Made by a program: the position numbers and the translations under genes | In this document: in pieces, positions 32,174-41,369 of the stretch | How the letters are laid out: every line of letters starts with the position of its first letter | Position numbering within the stretch: position 1 is the first letter of the stretch | The notes under the pieces: generated by a model | Databases searched by the model: none | Seen by the model: only the letters and a program-made list of their open reading frames with translations | What the model was told of the DNA's origin: nothing | Source: a virus | Reading direction: 5' to 3' (one strand) | DNA length: 64,000 bases | Virus record (IMG/VR): IMGVR_UViG_3300036651_001908 | Location: 1 to 64,000 of that record

Positions 32174-33288
32174 CTGAGCCGCTAGCGCTGAAGTACCGGC
32201 CTACCAACTTCGAGGACATCGTCGGCCAGCGCCTCACTGCCGTCGTCCTCGCGCAGATGGTGAAGACCGGCTCAGTGCCAGCGGGCCTCCTGTTCTCCGG
32301 GCCGTCTGGGAGTGGCAAGACCACCGCGGCCCGGATCCTCGCATCCGCCCTCACCGACGCCGAACTCGGCTACATCGAGGTGGACGCCGCCAGCAACGGT
32401 GGGGTGGACGCCGTCCGGACGATGATCGACTCTCTACGGTTCGGCACCGGCGAGCCTCGCGTCATCGCATACGACGAAGCCCAGTCGATGAGCCGGGAGG
32501 CGTACAACGCTCTCCTGAAGACGCTGGAGGAACCACCGCCCGGCGTGCACTTCATCCTGATCACCACCGAGCCGGAGAAGATCCCGGAGACGGTGAAGAC
32601 CAGGGTGATGGAGTTCGAGTTCCAGCGCATCCCCACCGAGGCGATCTTCGACCGGATGGTGCAGGTCGTCACCGCCGAGAAGATCAACATCACCGGTGAC
32701 CTGCTCCGGCTGCTCACCCACCGGGCGCAGGGCAACCTGCGCACCGCGCTGACCCTGCTGGACCAGGTGTGGCGTGCCGGAATTGGCACAGTTGAGTCAT
32801 TTCTGGACCTCCTCGGAGAAGAAGATTTTGCTCCGGCGCTCATCGCAGCGAGTGCCAACGGCGACTTGGAGCAGGTGTTCATCGCCTTCGAAACCCAGAT
32901 GGCGCGTGGGGGCAACCCCGGCGTGATCGTGAGTGGGCTGGTGCACTGCTTCCGGGATGTGCTGGTGCTGCGCTCCGGGGGCAAGATCGCCACCACCGGG
33001 CCCGGTCTGGAGGCCCGGATGGAACTGGCCACTAGGCTCGGCCCAGACCGGATCGTCTCCGTGATCAAGTTGCTCTGGGATCTTCGTACCCGTGTCCGCG
33101 CCAGCGACGATCCGGTCTCCAACGTAGAACTCGTTCTCGTGCTGATGACCGACATGTTCGCGCGTGGCAAGGCCGCCGCGCCGCCGATAGTTCATGCTGT
33201 CAAGCCCGTTACCGCGTCGATCCCCGTGCAGGCTCCGCAGCGTCCTTTGACACCGGAAGAACTTCGTCAACGTTTGGCTGGTCGCTGA
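32170..33288 (+). CDS. dnaX-like: DnaX-like clamp-loader ATPase, 372 aa
   Basis: LKYRPTNFEDIVGQ (7-20) is the conserved clamp-loader start. GPSGSGKTTAA (~44-54) is Walker A; RVIAYDEAQSMSREAYNALL (~100-119) is Walker B with DEAQ, then KTLEEPPPGVHFILITTEPE and TVKTRVMEFEF (sensor 1 and the SRC-like segment). The zinc-binding Cys of cellular DnaX are missing. It should load the phage clamp (24152). No separate delta subunits are visible. Confidence 0.85.
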   Translation: MTEPLALKYRPTNFEDIVGQRLTAVVLAQMVKTGSVPAGLLFSGPSGSGKTTAARILASALTDAELGYIEVDAASNGGVDAVRTMIDSLRFGTGEPRVIAYDEAQSMSREAYNALLKTLEEPPPGVHFILITTEPEKIPETVKTRVMEFEFQRIPTEAIFDRMVQVVTAEKINITGDLLRLLTHRAQGNLRTALTLLDQVWRAGIGTVESFLDLLGEEDFAPALIAASANGDLEQVFIAFETQMARGGNPGVIVSGLVHCFRDVLVLRSGGKIATTGPGLEARMELATRLGPDRIVSVIKLLWDLRTRVRASDDPVSNVELVLVLMTDMFARGKAAAPPIVHAVKPVTASIPVQAPQRPLTPEELRQRLAGR

Positions 33289-33289
33289 T

Positions 33290-33538
33290 ATGTGGATTCT
33301 GCTTATGCTCGCTGCGATGGTGCTGCCTGAGGCGGGGGTCCTTCTGGCCGCCTGGCTACTTCACCGACGACGAGTGCGGCGGGGTCTCCAGGCCGTGTAC
33401 TCCCTAGCGGCGGAGTTGGTCAGCCACTGCATGCACTGTGGCCGCATGGTCCGCCAGGGCATCGGCTACTGCGACGTGGTCTGCCGACACGGCTACGAGC
33501 GACGATTCAGTTCGTCGCACTGGACAGACTCGGATTAG
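33290..33538 (+). CDS. membrane protein with zinc-binding tail, 82 aa
   Basis: Hydrophobic helix at residues ~3-24 (MLAAMVLPEAGVLLAAWLL), basic stop-transfer (HRRRVRRG), then HCMHCGRM and YCDVVCRHGYERR, a C-x2-C/C-x3-C-type zinc site. Begins one base after the clamp-loader stop; last gene before the late region. Confidence 0.65.
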   Translation: MWILLMLAAMVLPEAGVLLAAWLLHRRRVRRGLQAVYSLAAELVSHCMHCGRMVRQGIGYCDVVCRHGYERRFSSSHWTDSD

Positions 33539-33584
33539 GTGTGCTATAGTCCAGACAGGTCCTCGTGGTGGTGGGCTGTCTCCT

Positions 33585-33622
33585 AAGAAGGCCCCGGGTA
33601 GTCCTTTCCCCGGGGCCTTCTT
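33585..33622 (+). terminator. strong intrinsic terminator closing the middle operon
   Basis: AAGAAGGCCCCGGG and CCCCGGGGCCTTCTT arms. It isolates the 30-33.5 kb operon from the late genes. Confidence 0.9.
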
Positions 33623-33632
33623 CGTGCCTGCC

Positions 33633-33638
33633 GATAGT
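33633..33638 (+). promoter_or_regulatory. GATAGT late-promoter element
   Basis: TGCCGATAGTTGTGG lies immediately after the terminator and 29 bases before ATG 33668, which has its own GGAGG. Confidence 0.6.
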
Positions 33639-33667
33639 TGTGGTAAAGGCTTCGGAGGCGAATCGCC

Positions 33668-33958
33668 ATGACTACTTGGCCCCCCAGTATCCATCAGGAC
33701 GTGACGGATACCATCAACTCACTACTGACCCTTGCTCCAGGGTCCGCAGCGGTCGGTTCCGTGCCGGTGGTGAGCAGCACGGGCGTCGTCACGTATGGCA
33801 TCCCGGCCACGTCGGGCTTCATCTTCTACGACCCCACCGGGGGTTGGCCGTCCTCACCGAGCGTGGGCAAGTTGGTCTTCTACTCGGTCGGCTACCCGTC
33901 GGCTCCGGCGCCCACGACCGGATCGAATGACTCGGTCTGGTTCTTCTCTCCCTCATGA
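33668..33958 (+). CDS. small virion-associated protein, 96 aa
   Basis: Low in charge, rich in Ser, Thr, Gly and Pro (LAPGSAAVGSVPVVSSTGVV), typical of virion fibre or collar parts. TCGGAGGCG precedes the ATG. ATGA overlap with the beta-helix protein suggests it is an N-terminal partner or adaptor of it. Confidence 0.6.
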   Translation: MTTWPPSIHQDVTDTINSLLTLAPGSAAVGSVPVVSSTGVVTYGIPATSGFIFYDPTGGWPSSPSVGKLVFYSVGYPSAPAPTTGSNDSVWFFSPS

Positions 33959-35136
33959 CCACCGCTGCGGTTGCTCGACTTCTGGCAGGCACGTGGACGA
34001 CAGTTCTGGGTACCGGGACGCCAGTCACCCCGCCTCCCTCGGGTCCGCCTCCCTACACGCAGGACTCTGGTCTGGGCACGAACGGCGGACTGGAGCCCAC
34101 GGGCTACACCAGTTACTCCTCGCTGTCCGGAGCGACGATCGTGCAGCGGCTCACCGCGGCAGGCACCCACGTCATGTCGGTGGGCCCTGGCACCTACACG
34201 CTGGCGGGCTTCTCCTCCAACGCCTACGACAGCAATCACGTCGCCACGTCTGCGGGGTTCATTGGCGCGGGGTCGTCAAAGACGTTCCTGACGATGGCGG
34301 CCGGTTCTTCCAGTGGGGCGGCCTTCACTTCCAACACTAATCCGTACACGGCGCTGCGGTTCAACACCGATCCCGGTGGTTTCTTGGAGGACTTCACCTT
34401 CACTGCGACCGCGCAGTCAGTCTCGGACAACTCCGGCAGCAGCCACAATGCCAATAACACCTACAACGGCATCTCCATTGTGGCATCCGACTGGACGATC
34501 CGGCGGATCAAGGTCCTGGGTGTTCCCGGCACCTATTCTGCCCCTCCTGGTGAGACGTTCCCGCTGAATCTCTTCAAGGCCTACGGAACCATTCTCATCG
34601 AAGATGTCGAAATCGATGGACAGGGTGCCTCGGCATCCAACCTCGGGGTCAACGGTACAGGTACGAGTGCCACGGTTGGTACCACGAACATGACGGTCAA
34701 CCGGATGTACTCGCATAACAACCCGTATTCGGGGGGTATTGCGCTGTGGGAGTCGAAGGGCTCCTTCACCTTCAACGACTGCACATTCGACATGTGCCGC
34801 TGCTTCTGGAACATCGAGCGCATGACTGGAACGGTAGACCTGTACCGGCCTCGCATTGGCACCCTGCATACGTTGGGTGCGGCAGTCACCGGCATCTTCT
34901 GTGAGGCGGATGCTACGTGGGGTGCAACCGATGCGAAGAACTTCCGGTTCAACATCCACGACCCCCGCAACCTGGATGACACTCCGTACACCGGTTCGCC
35001 CATCTCGGTTCTTTACGGATCAGCCAATGATGGGGGCACGAACTACTACGGTCGTTCGAACTTCCGGTGCTACAACGCATCTGGGACGGACATCTCCTCT
35101 TCGTTCTACTCCACCGGTGGAAACCCCTACAACTAG
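33955..35136 (+). CDS. parallel beta-helix tailspike/fibre-like protein, 393 aa
   Basis: After a Pro-rich leader (~20-35), residues ~60-390 show pectate-lyase-type repeats of short strands (THVMSVGPGTYTLAGFSS, NGISIVASDWTIRRIKVLG, LNLFKAYGTILIEDVEIDGQ). Such solenoids form receptor-binding or polysaccharide-degrading tailspikes. No catalytic residues can be assigned. Likely a host-recognition protein. Confidence 0.7.
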   Translation: MTTAAVARLLAGTWTTVLGTGTPVTPPPSGPPPYTQDSGLGTNGGLEPTGYTSYSSLSGATIVQRLTAAGTHVMSVGPGTYTLAGFSSNAYDSNHVATSAGFIGAGSSKTFLTMAAGSSSGAAFTSNTNPYTALRFNTDPGGFLEDFTFTATAQSVSDNSGSSHNANNTYNGISIVASDWTIRRIKVLGVPGTYSAPPGETFPLNLFKAYGTILIEDVEIDGQGASASNLGVNGTGTSATVGTTNMTVNRMYSHNNPYSGGIALWESKGSFTFNDCTFDMCRCFWNIERMTGTVDLYRPRIGTLHTLGAAVTGIFCEADATWGATDAKNFRFNIHDPRNLDDTPYTGSPISVLYGSANDGGTNYYGRSNFRCYNASGTDISSSFYSTGGNPYN

Positions 35137-35145
35137 GAATAGATC

Positions 35146-36087
35146 ATGACTCTTCTACAGTGGCGGATGGACGGTACCAATGGTGCCGCTCTCACCACCG
35201 CCAACTCTGGGTTCACCTCTATCATCGCTTCGGGTAGTGCGACGGCGGTCTATTCGACCGGCGCCGCCTTCCAGGGCAGCACTGGTGCTGTTTTCACATC
35301 TGATGGCACCAATGCTTCTATCGCCGTGGCGACGTTCAACGCTTCGTGCACACAGTGCGCTATCTCGATCGCGTTCAAGATTCCCGCTTCCACCCCCGCA
35401 GCGGACTATGGTGTCTTCACTGTCTATGACACGTCAAGTGCCCGCTGCTTCGGTTTCGCGTACCGGTCGAATGGCTATGTCATTTTCAATGACAAGGGAA
35501 ACACTTACACCACCCTGCTGACGGCCGCGCAGGCGACTGCTAACACGTACTTCCGGTTCGAGATTCAGGTCTCGGCTCTGTCAACGACTGCCGGTACCTT
35601 CAGCGTTCAGGTGTACAACGCCGCAGGCACCCAGGTGGGCTCGACGGTGAACGTGTCGAACGGCAACCTCGGCACCACGGCGATGAGTTACACCCATCTC
35701 GGTGCGACTACTGCTACCGCATTCACCGCGACTCTGGACTCCCTCCAACTCAACGATGGCAGCACCAGTCCGATCGGGCTGCTGTCCACGGCTACCCCTC
35801 CGACCGCGAGTGCGACGGTCTCGAACAACATTTCGGTGATCGACGCCAGTGCATCGCACACGAACGACAGTGGCACGCTGACCTTCTCCATCTCCCCCGG
35901 CACCGGGCTGACCTTGCTCGCCCCAGGGATTTGGAAGGCCACCCCACAATCCACCTCGACCACCTACACCTACACCGTCACGGATTCGGTGGGCTCGTCC
36001 AACACTGCGACCGGCACCGCTGTCGTCCCCGCGGCCACGGCGACGGGCATCGCCAGCAAGGTTTTGGTGGGCGGAGTCTGGACCTAA
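35146..36087 (+). CDS. LamG-like/Ig-like virion surface protein, 313 aa
   Basis: Residues ~1-200 have concanavalin-type strands (MTLLQWRMDGTNGAALTTAN ... RFEIQVSALSTTAGTFSV), a LamG-like jelly roll. Residues ~215-300 form an Ig-like domain (FSISPGTGLTLLAPGIWKAT). Such domains bind glycans on phage surfaces. GGAATAGATC precedes the ATG. It ends VLVGGVWT, a common fibre-protein end. Confidence 0.65.
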   Translation: MTLLQWRMDGTNGAALTTANSGFTSIIASGSATAVYSTGAAFQGSTGAVFTSDGTNASIAVATFNASCTQCAISIAFKIPASTPAADYGVFTVYDTSSARCFGFAYRSNGYVIFNDKGNTYTTLLTAAQATANTYFRFEIQVSALSTTAGTFSVQVYNAAGTQVGSTVNVSNGNLGTTAMSYTHLGATTATAFTATLDSLQLNDGSTSPIGLLSTATPPTASATVSNNISVIDASASHTNDSGTLTFSISPGTGLTLLAPGIWKATPQSTSTTYTYTVTDSVGSSNTATGTAVVPAATATGIASKVLVGGVWT

Positions 36088-36097
36088 CCTGCCTGTC

Positions 36098-36103
36098 GAT
36101 GGT
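36098..36103 (+). promoter_or_regulatory. GATGGT late-promoter element, 6 bases before ATG 36110
   Basis: GTCGATGGTATAGGC precedes the first gene of the packaging operon. Confidence 0.5.
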
Positions 36104-36109
36104 ATAGGC

Positions 36110-36553
36110 ATGGCTGAAACTCCCTTCGACGCGCCGCTGGATGAACTGGCGGCAGCCTTCGAACTGCCGGAGTACATCGCTGAGGACGAAGTTCTGTCCG
36201 GGTTGTACCACGAAATCGTGCTGCGCCTCCGCCGTGAGGCCGCGGGGCTGCCGATGAAGACGGCCCACATGCTGCTCATTGAGCGCATCGCATCCTTCTA
36301 CGTGACCATCCGGTACAAGGAGAATCACCAGGAGTTTCGGGGCTACCAGCAGAAGGAATTCAACACCTACTGGCTGAGTCTGACCCAGGAGTTCAACAAG
36401 GTGCTCCAGGCCAACGACGAGAAGTTGCGTGAGGCCATGCTGATCGAGATTCAGACGATCGTCTCGGATACTCTGAAGTTGATCACCGACCCCGCTGACC
36501 GGCAGAACGTGCGCCGGAAGTTGTCTGAAGAATTTGCAAAGATGGAGGTCTGA
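36110..36553 (+). CDS. possible terminase small subunit, 147 aa
   Basis: Helical throughout: EAAGLPMKTAHMLLIERIAS (~42-61), then YQQKEFNTYWLSLTQEFNKV (~78-97). I associate this pattern with the small protein preceding the terminase in actinophages, but no helix-turn-helix is clear. Position at the head of the packaging operon supports it. Leaderless from the GATGGT element. Confidence 0.45.
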   Translation: MAETPFDAPLDELAAAFELPEYIAEDEVLSGLYHEIVLRLRREAAGLPMKTAHMLLIERIASFYVTIRYKENHQEFRGYQQKEFNTYWLSLTQEFNKVLQANDEKLREAMLIEIQTIVSDTLKLITDPADRQNVRRKLSEEFAKMEV

Positions 36554-36554
36554 A

Positions 36555-36947
36555 ATGGGTTACGTGTTCCCCAACTCGATGCTGAAGATCGACAAGGACG
36601 GCAACACCGTCATGTCGGATTCTCTGGAGCCTGGCGAGAAGATGATCGATGGCACGACCTACGACCAGATCGTGGCTGGTGAGCACGCCGATCCGTCCCC
36701 GGTGGACACGAACCCGACGACCGTCCTCACGGTGGACGAGTCCGGTGTGAACACCGCTCTCGTGACTTCGGATGGTCACCTGGTCACCCGTCTGCTCCCG
36801 CTGGAACTGCGGGCCGCGGAGAACGCTGCGGTGGCTGCCGCCGTGGCTGCTGCACAGCCCACGGCGAACGAGCCCGTCACGGCGCAGCGCGCTGAGGCGA
36901 ATGACTCCGAGCCCATCGCTGACGCCCAGGATGCGCCCCAGGCATGA
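36555..36947 (+). CDS. hypothetical virion-operon protein, 130 aa
   Basis: Starts MGYVFPNSMLKIDKDGNTVM behind ATGGAGGTCTG; Ala/Glu-rich tail (AENAAVAAAVAAAQPTANEP). The last codons overlap the next gene (ATGA). Possibly a head accessory protein; not recognised. Confidence 0.6.
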   Translation: MGYVFPNSMLKIDKDGNTVMSDSLEPGEKMIDGTTYDQIVAGEHADPSPVDTNPTTVLTVDESGVNTALVTSDGHLVTRLLPLELRAAENAAVAAAVAAAQPTANEPVTAQRAEANDSEPIADAQDAPQA

Positions 36948-37774
36948 GCGCCCTCGATGACTGGAACATGATTGTGTTCCTGACCGGTGGTGTGGGTCCA
37001 TGCTCGCTGGACCGCTCCCCGAAGAGCAACTGGGTGCAGAAGAACGGCGGCCTGCCGAACTACATCTGCCACATCGCTCGCGCGATCACCGGGAACGGCC
37101 ATTCCATCAACGAGGCCATCCCCATGGCGATCGGTACGGCCAAGCGCTGGGCTGCCGGGGGCTCGACCAACGGAACCGCCACGGCGAAGAGGGTGCACCC
37201 AGCCACCCAGGCCAAGGCCGCCGCCGCTGTCGCCCAGTGGGAGGCGCTGCGCGCTCGTGCACATGCCGGTCACGTCGTCAAGGCCACCCACCCTCTAGGC
37301 GGCCAGTACCTGATGCTGACCGACATCGGCTCGTTCAACACCGAGATGGTCCGGCAGGCGTGGTCCGCGATGCAGCGTGACCTCCAGTTGGGCCACCGGC
37401 CCTACGACCCGGATAACGACGGCGACGACGACTCCCCCGAGTTGGCCTCGGGCTACATCATCGAACTTGGTTCGGACTACATCATCGTGGAGTACTACGA
37501 CAAGGATGGGGTCGGCGCCAGTTTCGCTCGCTATCCTTACACGGTCGAGGGCAACACCGTTTCGTTCGACAACCCTCAGCAGGTGAAGCAGGCCTACGTC
37601 CCGGTCAGCGATGATGACCCGAATCAGCCCGACGAAGACGGCGACGACGACTCGCAGGAGCCGGACGACGAAGACGAAGAATTGACTCCCGAAGAGGAGC
37701 AGGCAGCCAAGGACGAGAACCCGTTCGTCGGCTACACGCCTCTGGAGAAGATCACGCGCGCTGCGGGGTACTAA
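36944..37774 (+). CDS. conserved actinophage protein with an acidic C-terminus, 276 aa
   Basis: SNWVQKNGGLPNYICHIARA then AIPMAIGTAKRWAAGG and HPATQAKAAAAVAQWEALRA (residues ~28-105) form a helical module I know from actinophage head operons, where its role is unsettled. The C-terminal ~60 residues are extremely acidic (DEDGDDDSQEPDDEDEELTP). It ends immediately before the terminase. Confidence 0.6.
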   Translation: MSALDDWNMIVFLTGGVGPCSLDRSPKSNWVQKNGGLPNYICHIARAITGNGHSINEAIPMAIGTAKRWAAGGSTNGTATAKRVHPATQAKAAAAVAQWEALRARAHAGHVVKATHPLGGQYLMLTDIGSFNTEMVRQAWSAMQRDLQLGHRPYDPDNDGDDDSPELASGYIIELGSDYIIVEYYDKDGVGASFARYPYTVEGNTVSFDNPQQVKQAYVPVSDDDPNQPDEDGDDDSQEPDDEDEELTPEEEQAAKDENPFVGYTPLEKITRAAGY

Positions 37775-39646
37775 ATGAAGATGCGTGACATGGCTGAGTT
37801 CTTCTCTCAGCCAGAGCCGCCTCCCCCCACAACGGTCGAATCGATCTTCGAAGAGGAGCCCGTCTCCCTCGACGTGTTCATTCGGGACAAGAAGTACCTG
37901 GGCTCCGAGTGGAATCTCTCGCCCATCCAGGCCGAGTCCGTGCGCACGATCGAGCGGATCTACCTGCCTTCGTTGTACCCCGAGATGGCGAAAGAGTTCG
38001 GTGGCTACTGGGCCGAGCCAATGCCGATGAAGAACATCATCACCCTCCAGTGGGGCAAGGGATCCGGCAAGGACCACGTCTGCCGTATCTCGTCCCTCCG
38101 GGTGGCGTACCTGCTGCTCTGCCTGAAGAGCCCGCTTCAGTACTTCGACATGCCGGAGGACGACTCCATCCACCTGCTGAACATCGCAGCGAACTCGGCT
38201 CAGGCGAACCGGGCGTTCTTCACCCCGCTGACCAAGTCGGTGAAGCGTGGGTGGTTCGCGGACAAGGCAGACCCGAAGCGCGACTCCATCCAATATGCCA
38301 AGAACATCGAGTCCGTCTCTGGGCACTCTGATGCAGAAGGGCAGGAAGGATTGAACATTCTGCTCGGTGTCGCGGATGAGATTGATGCGTTCAAGGCCAG
38401 TGACGAGATGGTGGGCCAGGGCAAGCGAGCCCGTGAGGCATCCACCTCCGCCGAATCCATCCTGAAGATGCTGAAGGGTTCGGCCTCGACCCGATTCCCT
38501 GAGTCCTACAAGCGCGTGGCCATCTCCTACCCGCGCTACGTCGGCTCCACGATCCAGCGGCTCACTGCCGAGGCGGAGGATGACATCAAGGAGGTCGGAC
38601 CGACCTCGATCTACTTCGCGTCCGGCCCCTATGCCACGTGGGACGTGAACCCCCGCATCAAGGGCAAGGAGTCCTTCGCTTCTGACTACCGGCGCAACCC
38701 GGTGGAGGCCGCGGCCATGTACGAGTGCAAGCCGCACCTCGCGACCGACCCGTACTTCCGCAACTTCGAAATCTTCAAGCAGGCGATCGATGCTGAGGAT
38801 CAGCCGCTGCATGTGGACTACGAACTGGAGAACATCAAGTCCAAGCGCACCGGCTCAGTCCAGCAGGTGTGGACGCCGAAGTTCGACTTCGCCTCCGACT
38901 TCGTTCCCGTCCAGGGTGCGCGCTACGCCCTCCACGGCGACCTCGCCATCAAGGGCGACCGGGCCGGTATCGCCATGGCGCACGTCGAGCGCTGGGAGTA
39001 CAAGAAGGACGTTTTACAAGACGAAGAGGGCGGTGACTACGAGGTCTTCACCTATGCGCCCCACGTCAAGGTGGACTTTGTCATCTCATTCGAGGCCGAC
39101 CTGAGCATCATGCCCGCCCGGGAGATTCAGATCCGCTGGGCTCGGTCACTCGCCTACCTGCTGATCAAGCGGGGCTTCGTCATTGACCGGTTCACCTTCG
39201 ACGGCTTCCAGTCCACCGACTCCATGCAGATTCTAGAAATGCATGGCATCACGAGCGAGAAGGTCTCGGCTGACCGCACGGACGATGTCTGGATGACGCT
39301 GCGGGATGTGGCCAGCGATGGCCGTCTGAAGATGCCGTACGACCCGCTGCTGCTCACCGAACTCGGTGCTCTGTCCCGCATCGGGGGCAAGGTGGACCAC
39401 CCTCCGCACGGCTCGAAGGATCTTGCGGACGCGCTCGCCTGTGCCGTGACTGGGGCCATCAATGCGGGCGGTGAAGAAGATGTCGATGGTACCGAGGTAG
39501 AAGTCGGTGCCACCTATTTCGATCTAGGTGAGGCTCTGACCCCTCTAGAGGGGTTGGAGGACATGGACGTGTTCCAGCCGGATGGGGCTTTCGCGCCACT
39601 TCTTGGGATGAAGGAGGTGCAGCACGATGAGTTCTTCGGTTGGTGA
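37775..39646 (+). CDS. terL: terminase large subunit, 623 aa
   Basis: LQWGKGSGKDHVCRISSLRV (~90-109) is Walker A; LLGVADEIDAFKAS (~196-209) is Walker B with catalytic Glu. The nuclease half shows RYALHGDLAIKGDRAGIAMA (~386-405), DRFTFDGFQSTDSM (~471-484) and HGSKDLADALACAV (~545-558), giving the acidic RuvC-like cluster. It packages DNA through the portal. ATG 37775 chosen; ATG 37784 is close. The 3' end overlaps the portal gene by 20 bases. Confidence 0.9.
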   Translation: MKMRDMAEFFSQPEPPPPTTVESIFEEEPVSLDVFIRDKKYLGSEWNLSPIQAESVRTIERIYLPSLYPEMAKEFGGYWAEPMPMKNIITLQWGKGSGKDHVCRISSLRVAYLLLCLKSPLQYFDMPEDDSIHLLNIAANSAQANRAFFTPLTKSVKRGWFADKADPKRDSIQYAKNIESVSGHSDAEGQEGLNILLGVADEIDAFKASDEMVGQGKRAREASTSAESILKMLKGSASTRFPESYKRVAISYPRYVGSTIQRLTAEAEDDIKEVGPTSIYFASGPYATWDVNPRIKGKESFASDYRRNPVEAAAMYECKPHLATDPYFRNFEIFKQAIDAEDQPLHVDYELENIKSKRTGSVQQVWTPKFDFASDFVPVQGARYALHGDLAIKGDRAGIAMAHVERWEYKKDVLQDEEGGDYEVFTYAPHVKVDFVISFEADLSIMPAREIQIRWARSLAYLLIKRGFVIDRFTFDGFQSTDSMQILEMHGITSEKVSADRTDDVWMTLRDVASDGRLKMPYDPLLLTELGALSRIGGKVDHPPHGSKDLADALACAVTGAINAGGEEDVDGTEVEVGATYFDLGEALTPLEGLEDMDVFQPDGAFAPLLGMKEVQHDEFFGW

Positions 39647-41369
39647 CAACTCTGATCAGACCGAGCAGAGAAGCCTCAAGGGCATCGATGAGCATCAGGA
39701 CAAGAAGCCTGATCCCAAGTCGTATGAAATCGAAATCGGCACTGACCTCAACATGCCGTTCAGCACGCCGTTCAACGGCACTGCTCTCGGCGTGCAGAAG
39801 ACTGCTGACGAAGAACTCCAGGAGATTCGGCGCAACTCCGGCTGGGAGGTGGATGAGGGGCCGACCGTTCGGCAACTGGTCACCATGCGCCGTATGGACG
39901 GCCAGGCCCGTGCGCTCTACCGCCTGCTCTCGCTGCCTGTCCGTGCCGCGCTGAAGTCCGCGACGTTCATTCCGGCCAAGGGCGGCACGGCTGAGGCCGA
40001 CTTCATCTCGAAGGTCTTCACCACGCCCCCCGAGGGCGGCGGAATGTCCGTCACCTTCCACCGGGTGATGAGCCAGATCCTCCAGGGGCTCTTCGACGGC
40101 TTCGCGCCCTTCGAGAAGATTTTCTGGGTCCCGGACTACGGTCCCCTCAAGGGCAAGATCACGCTGAAGAAGTTGGCCTACCGGCCCAGCGAGACGATCA
40201 CCTTCATCACCGACCGGCAGGGCCACTTCCGAGGCTTCCGCCAGCGCGCCGTGATCATGGGCAAGGCCCTCGACGCATACATCCCCGCCTCCAACGCGTT
40301 CTACTACGCGGCCCAGGAGGAGGAGCGGAAGTTCTACGGAATCTCGTTCTTCCAGAGCGCCTTCTACCACTACGACAAGAAGGTCAAACTCTATTACATC
40401 GCCCACGTGGCGGCCCAGCGCTCCGCTGTCGGCACCCGAGCAGGCACTTACCCGCTGAACGCGAACAACGCGCAGCGCGGTGAGTTCGCCAAGTCGCTGT
40501 CGAACCTGAGCCTCGCGCAGTTCATGCTCATGCCTGAGAACTTCAAGGTGGAGATGCTGAAGGAGTCGGGCACGTTCGACTTCCTGGGCTACATCAACCA
40601 CCACAACAGCCAGATGAGCAAGAGCGTCCTCGCGGCGTTCTTCGACGCGAACACCGGTGCCGGAGCGAATGAGGGCTCCTTGGTGTCCTTCGCCGCCCCC
40701 GGCGACGACATGTTCCTGATGATGCTGCGCGCCGTGATGGACGACATCGCTACGGCGATCAACCACTACATCATCCCGCAGTTGGTGGACTTCAACTTCG
40801 AGGGCGGCAAGTACCCGGTCTTCAGTTGGGGCGAACTCACCGACGAGCAGCGTGCCGCGGTGGCGAACTCCTTCGACAAGTTGTCCATCGCTGGCCAGAC
40901 GATGAACGTCACGCCCGAGTTCATGCGTGCTCTGGAGCAGAAGCAGGCCAAGGAGATGGGCCTGGAAATCGACTACGACGCAGTCGAGAAGCGCGAGCAG
41001 GAGCAGCAGCAACAACTGGCTGGCGGCTTCCCGGGGATGCCTGGTGGGCTTCCTGGCATGGGCATGCCAGGTGCCTCCCCGATCGCAGCCGGTCCGGGCG
41101 CTCCGGGCGCTCCCGTCCAGCCCTCGATGGTCCCACCGAACCGGCTCACCCCGGGCGCTCCGGGCACCATCTCGCCGGTGCCGGGTCAGACGGGCATGCA
41201 GCAGGCCGCTGGTCGGACGACGACGCAGTTGAGTCCCGCGCAGCGCGTGGAGGCGTTCCAGTCCTCGCTGGCCAAGTTGACCGACGAGCCCGATCGGTAT
41301 GAGAACCTGTTGCGCCTCGCGTCAGAGATGCTGGACGAGACTCCGGAAGAAGATCAAGAGCCGTTCTGA
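39627..41369 (+). CDS. portal protein, DUF935-like, 580 aa
   Basis: RMDGQARALYRLLSLPVRAA then FHRVMSQILQGLFDGFAPFE (~85-160) and ISFFQSAFYHYDKKVKLYYI (~240-260) are typical of DUF935/gp18-type portals. The C-terminal ~110 residues hold a Gly/Pro/Met-rich stretch (FPGMPGGLPGMGMPGASP). Twelve copies should form the DNA channel. Lies between terminase and MuF protein, the canonical order. Confidence 0.85.
   Translation: MSSSVGDNSDQTEQRSLKGIDEHQDKKPDPKSYEIEIGTDLNMPFSTPFNGTALGVQKTADEELQEIRRNSGWEVDEGPTVRQLVTMRRMDGQARALYRLLSLPVRAALKSATFIPAKGGTAEADFISKVFTTPPEGGGMSVTFHRVMSQILQGLFDGFAPFEKIFWVPDYGPLKGKITLKKLAYRPSETITFITDRQGHFRGFRQRAVIMGKALDAYIPASNAFYYAAQEEERKFYGISFFQSAFYHYDKKVKLYYIAHVAAQRSAVGTRAGTYPLNANNAQRGEFAKSLSNLSLAQFMLMPENFKVEMLKESGTFDFLGYINHHNSQMSKSVLAAFFDANTGAGANEGSLVSFAAPGDDMFLMMLRAVMDDIATAINHYIIPQLVDFNFEGGKYPVFSWGELTDEQRAAVANSFDKLSIAGQTMNVTPEFMRALEQKQAKEMGLEIDYDAVEKREQEQQQQLAGGFPGMPGGLPGMGMPGASPIAAGPGAPGAPVQPSMVPPNRLTPGAPGTISPVPGQTGMQQAAGRTTTQLSPAQRVEAFQSSLAKLTDEPDRYENLLRLASEMLDETPEEDQEPF

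Noticed and set aside
37295-41015. 500-residue-class antisense ORFs opposite terminase and portal
   Set aside because: Same codon-bias shadow; the plus-strand terminase, acidic head protein and portal have clear motifs.
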